In this document: positions 1 through 6,423 of the stretch, piece after piece
Layout of the letters: every line of letters starts with the position of its first letter
Position numbering within the stretch: the first letter of the stretch is position 1
Assembly (NCBI GenBank): GCA_946479055.1
Contig: CAMLEX010000147.1
Location: 1-9,331 of the forward strand
Source of the DNA: an uncultured Bacteroidota bacterium
GTDB taxonomy: Bacteria > Bacteroidota > Bacteroidia > Chitinophagales > Chitinophagaceae
Reading direction: 5' to 3'
DNA length: 9,331 nucleotides
The notes under the pieces: model-generated
The model's database searches: none
What the model was told of the DNA's origin: nothing
Seen by the model: only the letters and a program-made list of their open reading frames with translations
Position numbers and translations under genes: made by a program

Positions 1-596
1 CGTTTATTATAGCTTGTCCAGCCAGGGGTCAGGTAGCAATCGCCGATTCTTTTTCCATTGATCTGTGCCTCATACATGCCATGGGCCGTAATAAAAGCTG
101 TAGCCGATGCGATCTTTTTATGGGTAGAAAAATTTTTCCTGAAATATTGTACAGGCCGTTTGATACTGTCTTCTGCATAACCAATTTCTATCCATTTCGC
201 CTTCCAGTCTGATTTATTTAATAATGCCATCTGGAATGAGGCCGGATCACTCCAGGAGGAAGATTTTCCTTTATTGTCCCATACTCTTACCTGCCAATTG
301 TATTTTTTCCCTGACTGAAGAGGATCACCTTTATAAGGAACAAATACCGATTGATCTGAAGAAACTTTACCACTTGACCATTGTGTTTTTTTTCCTGAAC
401 TAACTTTTATTTCATAGGCAGTTTGAAGTACATTTTTTTGGTTGCTTGTCAACTGCCAGCTAAACCCCGGTTGTGGTGCATCAATCCCAATAGGATTGTT
501 CATGTTTTCAGTGAGCAGGTTTTGAACTTTTACCTGTGCGGAAACTGATAAAGTAAACAAAAGAAATTTTAATACTGACAATAGCGTCTTTTTCAT
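1..596 (-). CDS. Alpha-L-rhamnosidase-like glycosidase (GH78 type), N-terminal part
   Basis: This is the first 198 codons of a gene that begins at the ATG at 596 and runs off the left edge. The product starts with a clear Sec signal peptide: basic MKK, a hydrophobic core of leucines and phenylalanines, and probable cleavage after the SVSA at about residues 17-20. It is therefore exported, to the periplasm or cell surface. Residues of about 25-125 look like the beta-sandwich (fibronectin III-like) domain that opens many bacterial rhamnosidases, including FSWQL and a WQVRVWDNKGKSSSWSDP stretch. After it come WKAKWI, YFRKNF, MYEAQINGKRIGD and LTPGWTSYNKR, the characteristic start of the Bac_rhamnosid_N domain. 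By family, the enzyme removes terminal alpha-L-rhamnose from plant or microbial glycans. The catalytic (alpha/alpha)6 barrel lies outside the window, so activity cannot be judged. No strong ribosome binding site or promoter precedes it; a weak TTTG-N20-TAATATTA match lies just upstream of the ATG. Confidence 0.85.
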   Translation of the reverse strand, partial: MKKTLLSVLKFLLFTLSVSAQVKVQNLLTENMNNPIGIDAPQPGFSWQLTSNQKNVLQTAYEIKVSSGKKTQWSSGKVSSDQSVFVPYKGDPLQSGKKYNWQVRVWDNKGKSSSWSDPASFQMALLNKSDWKAKWIEIGYAEDSIKRPVQYFRKNFSTHKKIASATAFITAHGMYEAQINGKRIGDCYLTPGWTSYNK

Positions 597-853
597 GTTA
601 GCAAGCTTTGATTTTAATATTACATAAGTTATGAAAACACAGCAAAATACCTGTAACCTTTTTTTTAACCATCCTGCACTGTCTTCAGGCGATAAAAATG
701 AGAGATAGGTATGATTTACAAAATGTTTATTTCTTCGTATTCAATCATTTCATGATTCAATCAATTCCCTATCTTACACAATGGCATGCAATTGGCAAAC
801 GTGTTTTGATATTTCCAATATGCATATTTTTCCCTTATCAATTATTTAAAACA

Positions 854-1864
854 GTGGATTCACTTACTCATATAGTACTGGGCGCCTGCATTGGTGAAGT
901 GGTAGCAGGAAAAAAACTTGGTAAAAAAGCTTTGCTTATTGGCGCATTGGCACAGAGCATTCCGGACATTGATTTTATAACCACTTTCTGGTTAAGTGAT
1001 TCAAAAGATATTGTAGCACACAGGGGTATTACACATTCTATTCTTTTTGCTGTAGCCGCCACTTTCTTTTTCGCCTGGCTGTTCAGGTTTTTTTTTCGTA
1101 AACTCAAGCTTTCATGGTCAACCTGGTTATTTCTTTTTGGATTGAATATTTTCACTCATATCCTTATTGATGGGTTTAATGCTTACGGAATTGGCTGGTT
1201 TGAACCTTTTTCTCATCGTCGCTTTTCATTCCATGTACTTTTTGTGGCGGATCCTCTGTTTTCTATCTGGCCTTTCCTGGCTTGTATGGCGTTGCTTACT
1301 TTAAAAACAACTCACCGCATAAGAAAGGCCTGGGTGCGGATGGGCATTGGCCTTAGTGCCCTTTACCTGATGTATGCGGTAGTCAATAAACTGATCGTTG
1401 AAAGATCTGTGCGAAAAAATCTTGCGGCACAAGGTATATCCACTGAAAATTATTTTACTACACCAACACCTTTCAACAGCTGGCTCTGGTATACAATAGC
1501 AAAAGACGGAAACGGTTATTATACTTCTTATCGTTCTGTATTTGACAGTAAAAAACAAATGACCTTTCAGTATTTCCCTCAAAACGATTCCCTGCTCAAC
1601 TCTGTTAAAAATAAAGAGGAAGTTGAGGATATGCTGACTTTCGCCAATGGTTTTTATACAGTAGAAAAAAGATATGACACTACTGTTTTCAACGTACTTC
1701 GGTTTGGCCAGGTAGTTGGATGGTACAATCCAAAAGAAAAATTTGCTTTTTATTACTATCTCGATCTTCCCGGAGCAAATGAAATAGTGGCCCAAAGAGG
1801 GCGGTTTGAAAAATGGAACCGTAAGACCATTATATCTTTTATTAAAAGAATAAAAGGCGATTAG
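854..1864 (+). CDS. Membrane-bound metal-dependent hydrolase, DUF457/YdjM family
   Basis: The protein is 336 aa from a GTG start at 854. I chose this start because the family begins with the DSLTHIVLGA motif, which here follows the GTG directly. An ATG at 698 would add 52 residues with no family resemblance. Conserved putative metal ligands are visible: H6 in DSLTH, D38 and D40 in PDID, H56 and H61 in HRGITHS, and H102/D106 in HILIDGFNAYG. Hydrophobic helices at about 63-80, 91-105, 136-150 and 163-178 place it in the inner membrane. The C-terminal 150 residues are soluble and rich in aromatics (FYTVEKRYD, FAFYYYLD). The family is annotated as metal-dependent hydrolase by motif, and its substrate is generally unknown. 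It is divergent from the rhamnosidase-like gene and convergent with the universal stress gene. A possible promoter (TTTG at 805, TATTTTTC at 825, spacing 16, shorter than ideal) would fit the GTG start. Confidence 0.8.
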   Translation: MDSLTHIVLGACIGEVVAGKKLGKKALLIGALAQSIPDIDFITTFWLSDSKDIVAHRGITHSILFAVAATFFFAWLFRFFFRKLKLSWSTWLFLFGLNIFTHILIDGFNAYGIGWFEPFSHRRFSFHVLFVADPLFSIWPFLACMALLTLKTTHRIRKAWVRMGIGLSALYLMYAVVNKLIVERSVRKNLAAQGISTENYFTTPTPFNSWLWYTIAKDGNGYYTSYRSVFDSKKQMTFQYFPQNDSLLNSVKNKEEVEDMLTFANGFYTVEKRYDTTVFNVLRFGQVVGWYNPKEKFAFYYYLDLPGANEIVAQRGRFEKWNRKTIISFIKRIKGD

Positions 1865-1895
1865 CGTTATTCCAATTATTTGCAGAAGCAATCGT

Positions 1896-1934
1896 AAAAA
1901 ATTTGCAGCTAGTATTTATAAACGCTGCATTTTT
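1896..1934. terminator. Probable bidirectional intrinsic terminator between convergent genes
   Basis: A TGCAGC/GCTGCA stem (1904-1909 with 1924-1929) has a 14-nt AT-rich loop. It is followed on the plus strand by TTTTT (1930-1934) and on the minus strand by TTTTTT (complement of 1896-1901). It sits exactly between the convergent ends of the hydrolase gene and the universal stress gene and overlaps the latter's stop codon. The stem is short, so efficiency is uncertain. Confidence 0.55.
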
Positions 1935-2781
1935 ATTCATGAAGTGTTAATAAGGGCACCGGTGATTGATAGATCAGTTTCTGAGTAGTGCTTCTGTGAA
2001 AAAGTTGCTGTATAAAATTATAATGCTTAGGAATAGTAATGATAAGGGAAATATTATTTTTTTCAGCATACTCCGTAATGCCTGCTGTAATATCCTTATT
2101 GTCAGTAAATGCATAACCGGGTTTGTACTTGTCAAAAATGTGGTGCAATTGATACATTTCTTCCGGCATTTGTGGAGGAAAATGCCGGTTTTTATGCTCT
2201 ACATTCAGAACAAATAAAGGGGCTTGAAATAAGTCCAGGATTTGGGCCACTGAATCAAGAGCTGTTGTGGCAACTACTTCACTCAGGTCACAGGCAAACA
2301 AAATACTCTGTACAGACTCTATCGGTGCATGCGCCGGAACAATAAGCACCGGGTAGTTGCTGTTTTGAGAAACATTAATGGCACTACTTCCGATAAATGC
2401 TTTTTCAAATTTTGTTTTACCTGAAATTCCCATTACCACCATATCGGCATTCTCTTCCCTGCAGATGGCATTAATGCTTTCGCCTAATGACAAGTTTTCT
2501 GTTCTTATGCGTATCTGGATATCATCACCAGTTAACTTTTCCAAATCCTCTTTCAATTTTTTCAATTGTTCGATAGAGGCTTTAGCCATCTCCTTGCCTT
2601 CATCTTCATACGTATGTAAGGGCAACGTGGTAGTGGGCACAATGGCTTGCCAGCCATGAAATAAAGTAATGTATCCGAATCTATATTTTGTGGCCAGCAT
2701 GCATCCATACCTGGCTGCATGAAATGCGGCTTCTGAAAAATCTGTACATATCAGCAATGTTTTCATGTGCATATTTTTCAT
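1933..2781 (-). CDS. Universal stress protein with two UspA domains
   Basis: The product is 282 aa, about twice the length of a single UspA domain. Domain 1 (about 7-150) opens with KTLLICTDFSEAAFHAARYG, with the conserved Asp at D14. It carries a complete ATP-binding signature G-2X-G-9X-G-S at G118-S132 (GISG ... GSS), followed by YPVLIVPA. Domain 2 (about 157-282) opens with ILFACDLSE (D165) and closes with SPVPLLTLHE, but its nucleotide-binding glycines are absent: the region reads PKHYNFIQQLFHRSTTQK. So only the first domain is expected to bind ATP. Tandem Usp proteins of this kind are common in Bacteroidota and are associated with starvation, redox and hypoxia stress; the molecular role is seldom known. 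It is the last gene of a minus-strand stress block behind dodecin and hsp20, after a 165-base gap. The start at 2781 is the longest ATG; ATGs at 2772 and 2766 are possible, the last giving the more usual family start MKTLLICTDFS. Confidence 0.9.
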   Translation of the reverse strand: MKNMHMKTLLICTDFSEAAFHAARYGCMLATKYRFGYITLFHGWQAIVPTTTLPLHTYEDEGKEMAKASIEQLKKLKEDLEKLTGDDIQIRIRTENLSLGESINAICREENADMVVMGISGKTKFEKAFIGSSAINVSQNSNYPVLIVPAHAPIESVQSILFACDLSEVVATTALDSVAQILDLFQAPLFVLNVEHKNRHFPPQMPEEMYQLHHIFDKYKPGYAFTDNKDITAGITEYAEKNNISLIITIPKHYNFIQQLFHRSTTQKLIYQSPVPLLTLHE

Positions 2782-2806
2782 TTTTGTTTGCCCAGCTTGC
2801 CCCGGG

Positions 2807-2829
2807 ATCTGATCCGTGGATGATCAGAT
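2807..2829. repeat. Inverted repeat upstream of the universal stress gene
   Basis: ATCTGATC (2807-2814) and GATCAGAT (2822-2829) form a perfect 8-bp stem with a 7-nt loop, 26-48 bases upstream of the usp ATG. No T-tract follows in the minus direction, so it is not an obvious terminator for dodecin. It could be an operator or a hairpin in the usp leader. The dyad is plain in the sequence; a function is not. Confidence 0.4.
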
Positions 2830-2946
2830 AACTACCGTATTCGTCATAGAAATTTTCAGGACGTTGATATATTCCGATACCCATCGGGATGACGCCGAAA
2901 ATTTTTATGACTTAGTTCATTATTAAAGTTAATGCAAGAGCTTATT

Positions 2947-3162
2947 CTATTCCGCCCTGTTTTCATCCAGCCGGAATGATATTTTACAGATCACTCCATA
3001 GGTAGATACTTTACCATCCTTTACATGCACTTTAATATCTTTTACAAATACAGAATCAATATTGTGAATAGTTTTTGACGCTTCTGTTACAGCATTACTA
3101 ATAGCGTCGTCAATGCCTTTGGCAGAGGAAGCGATTACTTCTATCACTTTTACGATTGGCAT
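2947..3162 (-). CDS. Dodecin family protein
   Basis: A 71-residue protein with the full dodecin layout: beta strand PIVKVIEVIASS, an amphipathic helix of about residues 16-33 (GIDDAISNAVTEASKTI), then two beta strands with VKDIKVHVKDGKVSTYGVICKISFRLDE. Dodecins assemble into hollow dodecamers. The best-studied archaeal and bacterial members store or buffer flavins by stacking them against a tryptophan near residue 36. Here the aligned stretch is IDSVFVKDIK, with Ser37 where I place that tryptophan and Phe39 two residues on. Flavin binding is therefore uncertain, and the protein may belong to a non-flavin subgroup. No Shine-Dalgarno sequence is seen before the ATG. The start codon is only about 20 nt beyond an intrinsic terminator that ends the hsp20 transcript, so expression would depend on readthrough or on an internal promoter. 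The context (Hsp20, Usp) suggests a stress-related role. Confidence 0.9.
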   Translation of the reverse strand: MPIVKVIEVIASSAKGIDDAISNAVTEASKTIHNIDSVFVKDIKVHVKDGKVSTYGVICKISFRLDENRAE

Positions 3163-3182
3163 AAAAAATAGTTGATGTAATT

Positions 3183-3219
3183 AAAAAATAAGACAAGGGC
3201 AGCTTAAACCACCCTTGTC
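3183..3219 (-). terminator. Intrinsic terminator after hsp20
   Basis: Read on the minus strand, GACAAGGG (3219-3212) pairs perfectly with CCCTTGTC (3199-3192). The stem can be extended inwards by two G-U pairs and one G-C pair, leaving a six-base TTTAAG loop. It is followed immediately by TTATTTTTT (3191-3183). It begins 12 bases after the hsp20 stop codon and finishes about 20 bases before the dodecin start, so it separates the two transcripts, at least in part. Confidence 0.75.
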
Positions 3220-3230
3220 ATGCTGTGCCA

Positions 3231-3665
3231 TCACTTAATTGCAATCTCTTTTGTCGCTTTTACCTGCATTTTTGATTTAGGCAATTCAAGCAACAAAATA
3301 CCATCCTGGTAAGAAGCGGAGATGCTATCATCTTTTACATTGTCAGGCAAACGGAAACTGCGTGTAAAAGAATTATAGCTATATTCCCGGCGGGTATATT
3401 CTTTATCCTTTCCGTTTTCTTTTTTTTCCGATTTCGATTCCGCACTGATCGTCAGAATATCGTCTTCTACTTTTAATTTAAAATCCTCTTTCCGGAACCC
3501 GGGAGCCACTACTTCTACAGAATAGTTTTTTTCATTTTCTGCAATGTTTACAGCCGGGAACTCTTTTTCCCACTTACTTAACCATCCTTTGTCAAAGAAA
3601 TTATCCACATTAAAAAAATCTCTCCAGGGAGCCTCTGCCCTGTTGGTTTTAACCAGGTTAGACAT
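3231..3665 (-). CDS. Hsp20 family small heat-shock protein
   Basis: A 144-aa ATP-independent holdase chaperone of the alpha-crystallin family, which binds unfolding proteins in the cytoplasm and keeps them refoldable. The N-terminal arm (1-36) is short and aromatic (WRDFFNVDNFFDKGW). The alpha-crystallin domain spans about 37-132, from PAVNIAENEKNYSVEVVAPGF to ASYQDGILLLELPK. The latter contains the A-x-x-x-[ND]-G-[IV]-L signature at A117-L124. The C-terminal I-x-I oligomerisation motif is intact as I141-A142-I143, and length is normal for the family. The gene has an AGGAGGT ribosome binding site with ideal spacing, a Bacteroidota-type promoter about 60 bases upstream, and a terminator directly behind it, so it can be a monocistronic, strongly translated unit. 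I saw no CIRCE-like inverted repeat upstream, so heat control would have to come from another regulator. Confidence 0.95.
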   Translation of the reverse strand: MSNLVKTNRAEAPWRDFFNVDNFFDKGWLSKWEKEFPAVNIAENEKNYSVEVVAPGFRKEDFKLKVEDDILTISAESKSEKKENGKDKEYTRREYSYNSFTRSFRLPDNVKDDSISASYQDGILLLELPKSKMQVKATKEIAIK

Positions 3666-3668
3666 AGT

Positions 3669-3676
3669 TACCTCCT
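3669..3676 (-). promoter_or_regulatory. Strong Shine-Dalgarno site of hsp20
   Basis: On the minus strand AGGAGGTA lies at 3676-3669, with AGGAGG five bases from the ATG at 3665. It is preceded by an A-rich tract (TTTAAAAAA). This is a near-perfect anti-SD match, while the other genes in the window have poor or no Shine-Dalgarno sequence, as is usual in Bacteroidota. It firmly fixes the hsp20 start. Confidence 0.75.
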
Positions 3677-3723
3677 TTTTTTAAAGTAATAAAAACAAAT
3701 TGTCTTATTAATTAAACAATTCG

Positions 3724-3753
3724 GAAACATAGAATTCAGATAAAAAGCAACAA
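3724..3753 (-). promoter_or_regulatory. Putative hsp20 promoter, Bacteroidota type
   Basis: On the minus strand a TTG -33 element (3753-3751), 19 bases, and a -7 element TATGTTTC (3731-3724) fit the Bacteroidota pattern TTTG-N19/21-TAnnTTTG, with one mismatch in the last -7 position and one in the -33 box. Transcription would start near 3718, giving a leader of about 50 nt. It lies in the 119-base gap after the receptor gene. Confidence 0.4.
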
Positions 3754-3784
3754 TTATAATACCATATCACTTTAAAAAGCAGGC

Positions 3785-6139
3785 TCAGAACTCAATTTTA
3801 TAATTTAATACCGGTATCAGCCCGGTCTGATAATTATTAACAATAACGCCTTTTTCTTCATCAAAAGACTGGTTATACAAATTCAGGCGGTTAGTCAGGT
3901 TTTGTATATCAAGAGACAATGTACTTGTAACTTTCCGGCGGTTCCATTTCATACTTAGGCGCAGATCAGTACGGAAATAAGCGGAATTCTGCAAGCTGTA
4001 TGCTTCCTCCTGTTTAAAGATAGTATACCCTTCCTGCACTGATCTTTCTGTATCAACTGGCGTAGTACGATAACCACCGGCATATATGGCTTTAATATTA
4101 ATGCCAAACGTTTTCAATTTATTAGCCGATAAAAAATCCCTTCCCGCCAGGAAACTCACAATATAATTACCATTGAACCGTGTATTTCTTTCTTTACCAT
4201 CCGCGGCTGTATATTTTGATTGATACAAAGAATTGCTGAGTGTATAGTAGAAATTATTATCCAGGTATTTTTCAAGCGACAATTCAATTCCATAGTTTTT
4301 TCCTTTACCCTTATTTATCAAAGGATCGGTGACATAATCATTTTCTACATTCAACACAGAAAAAGAACTTGTATCGAATGTACTTATTGGCACGTTGAAT
4401 AATTGCTGATAATATACTTCTGTTTTCAGACGAAGATTTTTTCCTAACCTGTACTGGTGTGATAAAACAAAATGATGAGAACGGGTAAGACCGACCCCTT
4501 TGTTTGGATTGATCATATTGCCTGTTGCATTTTTGATCTGTGCAAAATAAACACCTAGCGGCTGCACCTGGCTATGAAGACCATAACCAAACGCCAGGCT
4601 GTTTTTCTTATCCATATCCCATTTCACTGAAGCTCTTGGTTCAAGAGAAGATGAATTATTGTAGACTAACCGCATATAATGGAGTCCCGCATTAAAAGTA
4701 AGATCATTGGATGCCTTGTATTGCCATTGAGCAAATGATTGCAACAATTGCGTACTGCCCTTTGTATTGATCATTTCTTCCAGTGGCGCATTGGGATTTT
4801 CTTTTGATAGCTGATTATAACTAAAACGAATAAGATTTATGATCGTTCCTATGCGGATATTATGCCGGGTATTGAACCGGTGATTTAATGTTGATGACAG
4901 CGTCCATTTCCGTGTATCGTACTTAGCCCGGTAATCATCTGAAACTGTATAATCGTCTTCAATATATTTTTCATCATAACTAATAATATTATAAGAAAGA
5001 CCAACAGCAGATTTCAGGTTTGTTTTATTTCCCAATAAGATACTCTGCGTAACGCCACTCATGCCTGTATTGGAAACAAATTTTGAAATATCTCTGTCAC
5101 CTGATTCCTTCCAGGTTGCTGAATCTTTTTTGGCATTGAACTTATCATTGCTCAATCCTCCAAAACCAAAGATGGTGAAGTCGCCCATTTTTTTGGTTGG
5201 CAAATGAATATTATAGGAAAGATCCTGGAAATTAGTGACGCTCCCATCATCTAAAACACCAACTTTATTTAATAGGGATAGCGTTGAATAACGATAGTTG
5301 ATAAGATAAGAACCTTTATAAAAAGCCGATATAGGTCCTTCAGCGGCAGCATTCAATCCTAATACTCCGGCCTGCAATGAATATTCTTTCCGCTCATTAT
5401 TTCCTTTTCTCAATTTCAGATCAAAAACGCCGCTCAATGCATTACCATACTCAGCACCGAAGGCGCCGGTAATAAAATCGGAATTGGAAAGCAATTGTGA
5501 ACTCAATATAGAAATGCCGCCGCCACTGGTTCCTGCATTACTGAAATGATTGGGGTTGGGAATATCAACTCCTTCCATCCGCCATAATAAACCAGCCGGC
5601 GAATTACCTCTTATGACAATACTATTATTGCCATCATTAGCAGCCATTACACCTGCAAAGCCAGTAGCCATGCGAAGCGGATCATTTACCGCTGCTGCAT
5701 ACTTCTGTGTTTCCTCTACTGTAAAAGCTCTTGCACTTACCGCACTCATTTCATTGAGCGGCCTGTTCTTTTTTGCATTGGACTTTAATATCACTTCTTT
5801 TTCAGCATACACATCAGGTTCCATTAAAATAGTCAGCACAGTTTCTTTTCCAGCATTGACAACAATGTTCTCTGCAACAGTTTCCTTATATGCTGTGTGT
5901 GAAAAAATCAATTTTTGAGAAGTAAGGGGCACTTCGGAAAATCTGAAATTACCATTGGCATCTGTTGATACTGATTTACCTGATCCAAATAATGTAACAG
6001 TAGCATCAACTATAGGAGTTTGCAAAATATTATCTACCACCGTACCCCTGATACTTTGCGTAAACGCGGTTGTGTGTTGGGCATTGCTTCTAAAACATAA
6101 CAATACCAGGAAATAAAAAATAAACAATCTGAGTTGCAT
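3785..6139 (-). CDS. TonB-dependent outer-membrane receptor with carboxypeptidase-like N-domain
   Basis: A 784-aa outer-membrane transporter. A signal peptide (hydrophobic 5-16, probable cleavage after SNA at 20) is followed by a carboxypeptidase-D regulatory-like beta-sandwich at about 28-110 (SIRGTVVDNILQTPIVDATVTL, STDANGNFRFSEVPL). Next come a plug domain at about 130-245 (DPLRMATGFAGVMAANDGNN, SIVIRGNSPAGLLWRMEGVD, FGAEYGNALSGVFDLKLRKG) and a long beta-barrel with alternating aromatic strands. The protein ends in NYKIEF, with the terminal Phe typical of barrel proteins. It moves a scarce substrate across the outer membrane using TonB/ExbBD energy. The substrate cannot be told: there is no SusD-like lipoprotein and no siderophore or vitamin gene nearby. 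Related receptors of this length and N-domain are common as stand-alone genes in Bacteroidota. It precedes hsp20 by 119 bases on the same strand, but hsp20 seems to have its own promoter, so co-transcription is doubtful. Confidence 0.9.
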   Translation of the reverse strand: MQLRLFIFYFLVLLCFRSNAQHTTAFTQSIRGTVVDNILQTPIVDATVTLFGSGKSVSTDANGNFRFSEVPLTSQKLIFSHTAYKETVAENIVVNAGKETVLTILMEPDVYAEKEVILKSNAKKNRPLNEMSAVSARAFTVEETQKYAAAVNDPLRMATGFAGVMAANDGNNSIVIRGNSPAGLLWRMEGVDIPNPNHFSNAGTSGGGISILSSQLLSNSDFITGAFGAEYGNALSGVFDLKLRKGNNERKEYSLQAGVLGLNAAAEGPISAFYKGSYLINYRYSTLSLLNKVGVLDDGSVTNFQDLSYNIHLPTKKMGDFTIFGFGGLSNDKFNAKKDSATWKESGDRDISKFVSNTGMSGVTQSILLGNKTNLKSAVGLSYNIISYDEKYIEDDYTVSDDYRAKYDTRKWTLSSTLNHRFNTRHNIRIGTIINLIRFSYNQLSKENPNAPLEEMINTKGSTQLLQSFAQWQYKASNDLTFNAGLHYMRLVYNNSSSLEPRASVKWDMDKKNSLAFGYGLHSQVQPLGVYFAQIKNATGNMINPNKGVGLTRSHHFVLSHQYRLGKNLRLKTEVYYQQLFNVPISTFDTSSFSVLNVENDYVTDPLINKGKGKNYGIELSLEKYLDNNFYYTLSNSLYQSKYTAADGKERNTRFNGNYIVSFLAGRDFLSANKLKTFGINIKAIYAGGYRTTPVDTERSVQEGYTIFKQEEAYSLQNSAYFRTDLRLSMKWNRRKVTSTLSLDIQNLTNRLNLYNQSFDEEKGVIVNNYQTGLIPVLNYKIEF

Positions 6140-6165
6140 ACTAAAGATTTATGGTTTACTTAAAT

Positions 6166-6196
6166 GAAAAATACAAGGAAGGGATATCTAAACAAA
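6166..6196 (-). promoter_or_regulatory. Putative promoter of the TonB-dependent receptor
   Basis: On the minus strand TTTG (6196-6193), a 19-base spacer and TATTTTTC (6173-6166) match the Bacteroidota housekeeping promoter with a single mismatch in the final -7 base. Transcription would start close to 6160, about 20 bases before the receptor ATG at 6139. No Shine-Dalgarno sequence is seen. Confidence 0.45.
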
Positions 6197-6320
6197 CTGC
6201 ATGCAGGATTGGTAGCAGTTTATATCACTTGCTGGTCACAATGAAAATCTTTCAAAGTATAACAACTGAAGAATGATTTACCCCTATGCAGTTAAAAAAT
6301 AAGAAGTAAAGGGTTTAAAG

Positions 6321-6351
6321 ACTCTTATAGGCTAAGAGTATGATCACACTC
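6321..6351. repeat. Two overlapping dyads in the gap between receptor and esterase genes
   Basis: ACTCTTA (6321-6327) pairs with TAAGAGT (6333-6339) around a 5-base loop. The GAGT inside the right arm also forms, with the following bases, a near-palindrome GAGT-n-TGATCA-n-ACTC (6336-6351). The two structures compete for GAGT. No T-tract follows on either strand, so neither is a standard terminator of the esterase gene. An operator role is possible but unproven. Confidence 0.35.
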
Positions 6352-6423
6352 CCTAAGAACAGGAAGTGGTTTTGCTATTTTAGATTTTTTTTAAAGAAGA
6401 AGAATGGGAGAACCTACAAAACA

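Noticed and set aside
868..1155. 95-codon frame on the minus strand inside the metal-dependent hydrolase gene
   Set aside because: It lies wholly antisense to a recognised conserved gene, and its translation resembles no protein family.
1301..1891. 196-codon minus-strand frame over the end of the hydrolase gene
   Set aside because: It is long but antisense to a protein with clear family motifs. Its product is rich in Cys, Phe and Ile, as expected for a shadow frame.
2681..2884. 67-codon minus-strand frame overlapping the start of the universal stress gene
   Set aside because: Its second half overlaps the Usp N-terminus in another frame, and no family is recognised. The upstream half is kept only as a low-interest finding.
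5550..5918. 122-codon plus-strand frame inside the TonB-dependent receptor gene
   Set aside because: It is antisense to the conserved plug and N-terminal domains, which are clearly the real coding sequence.
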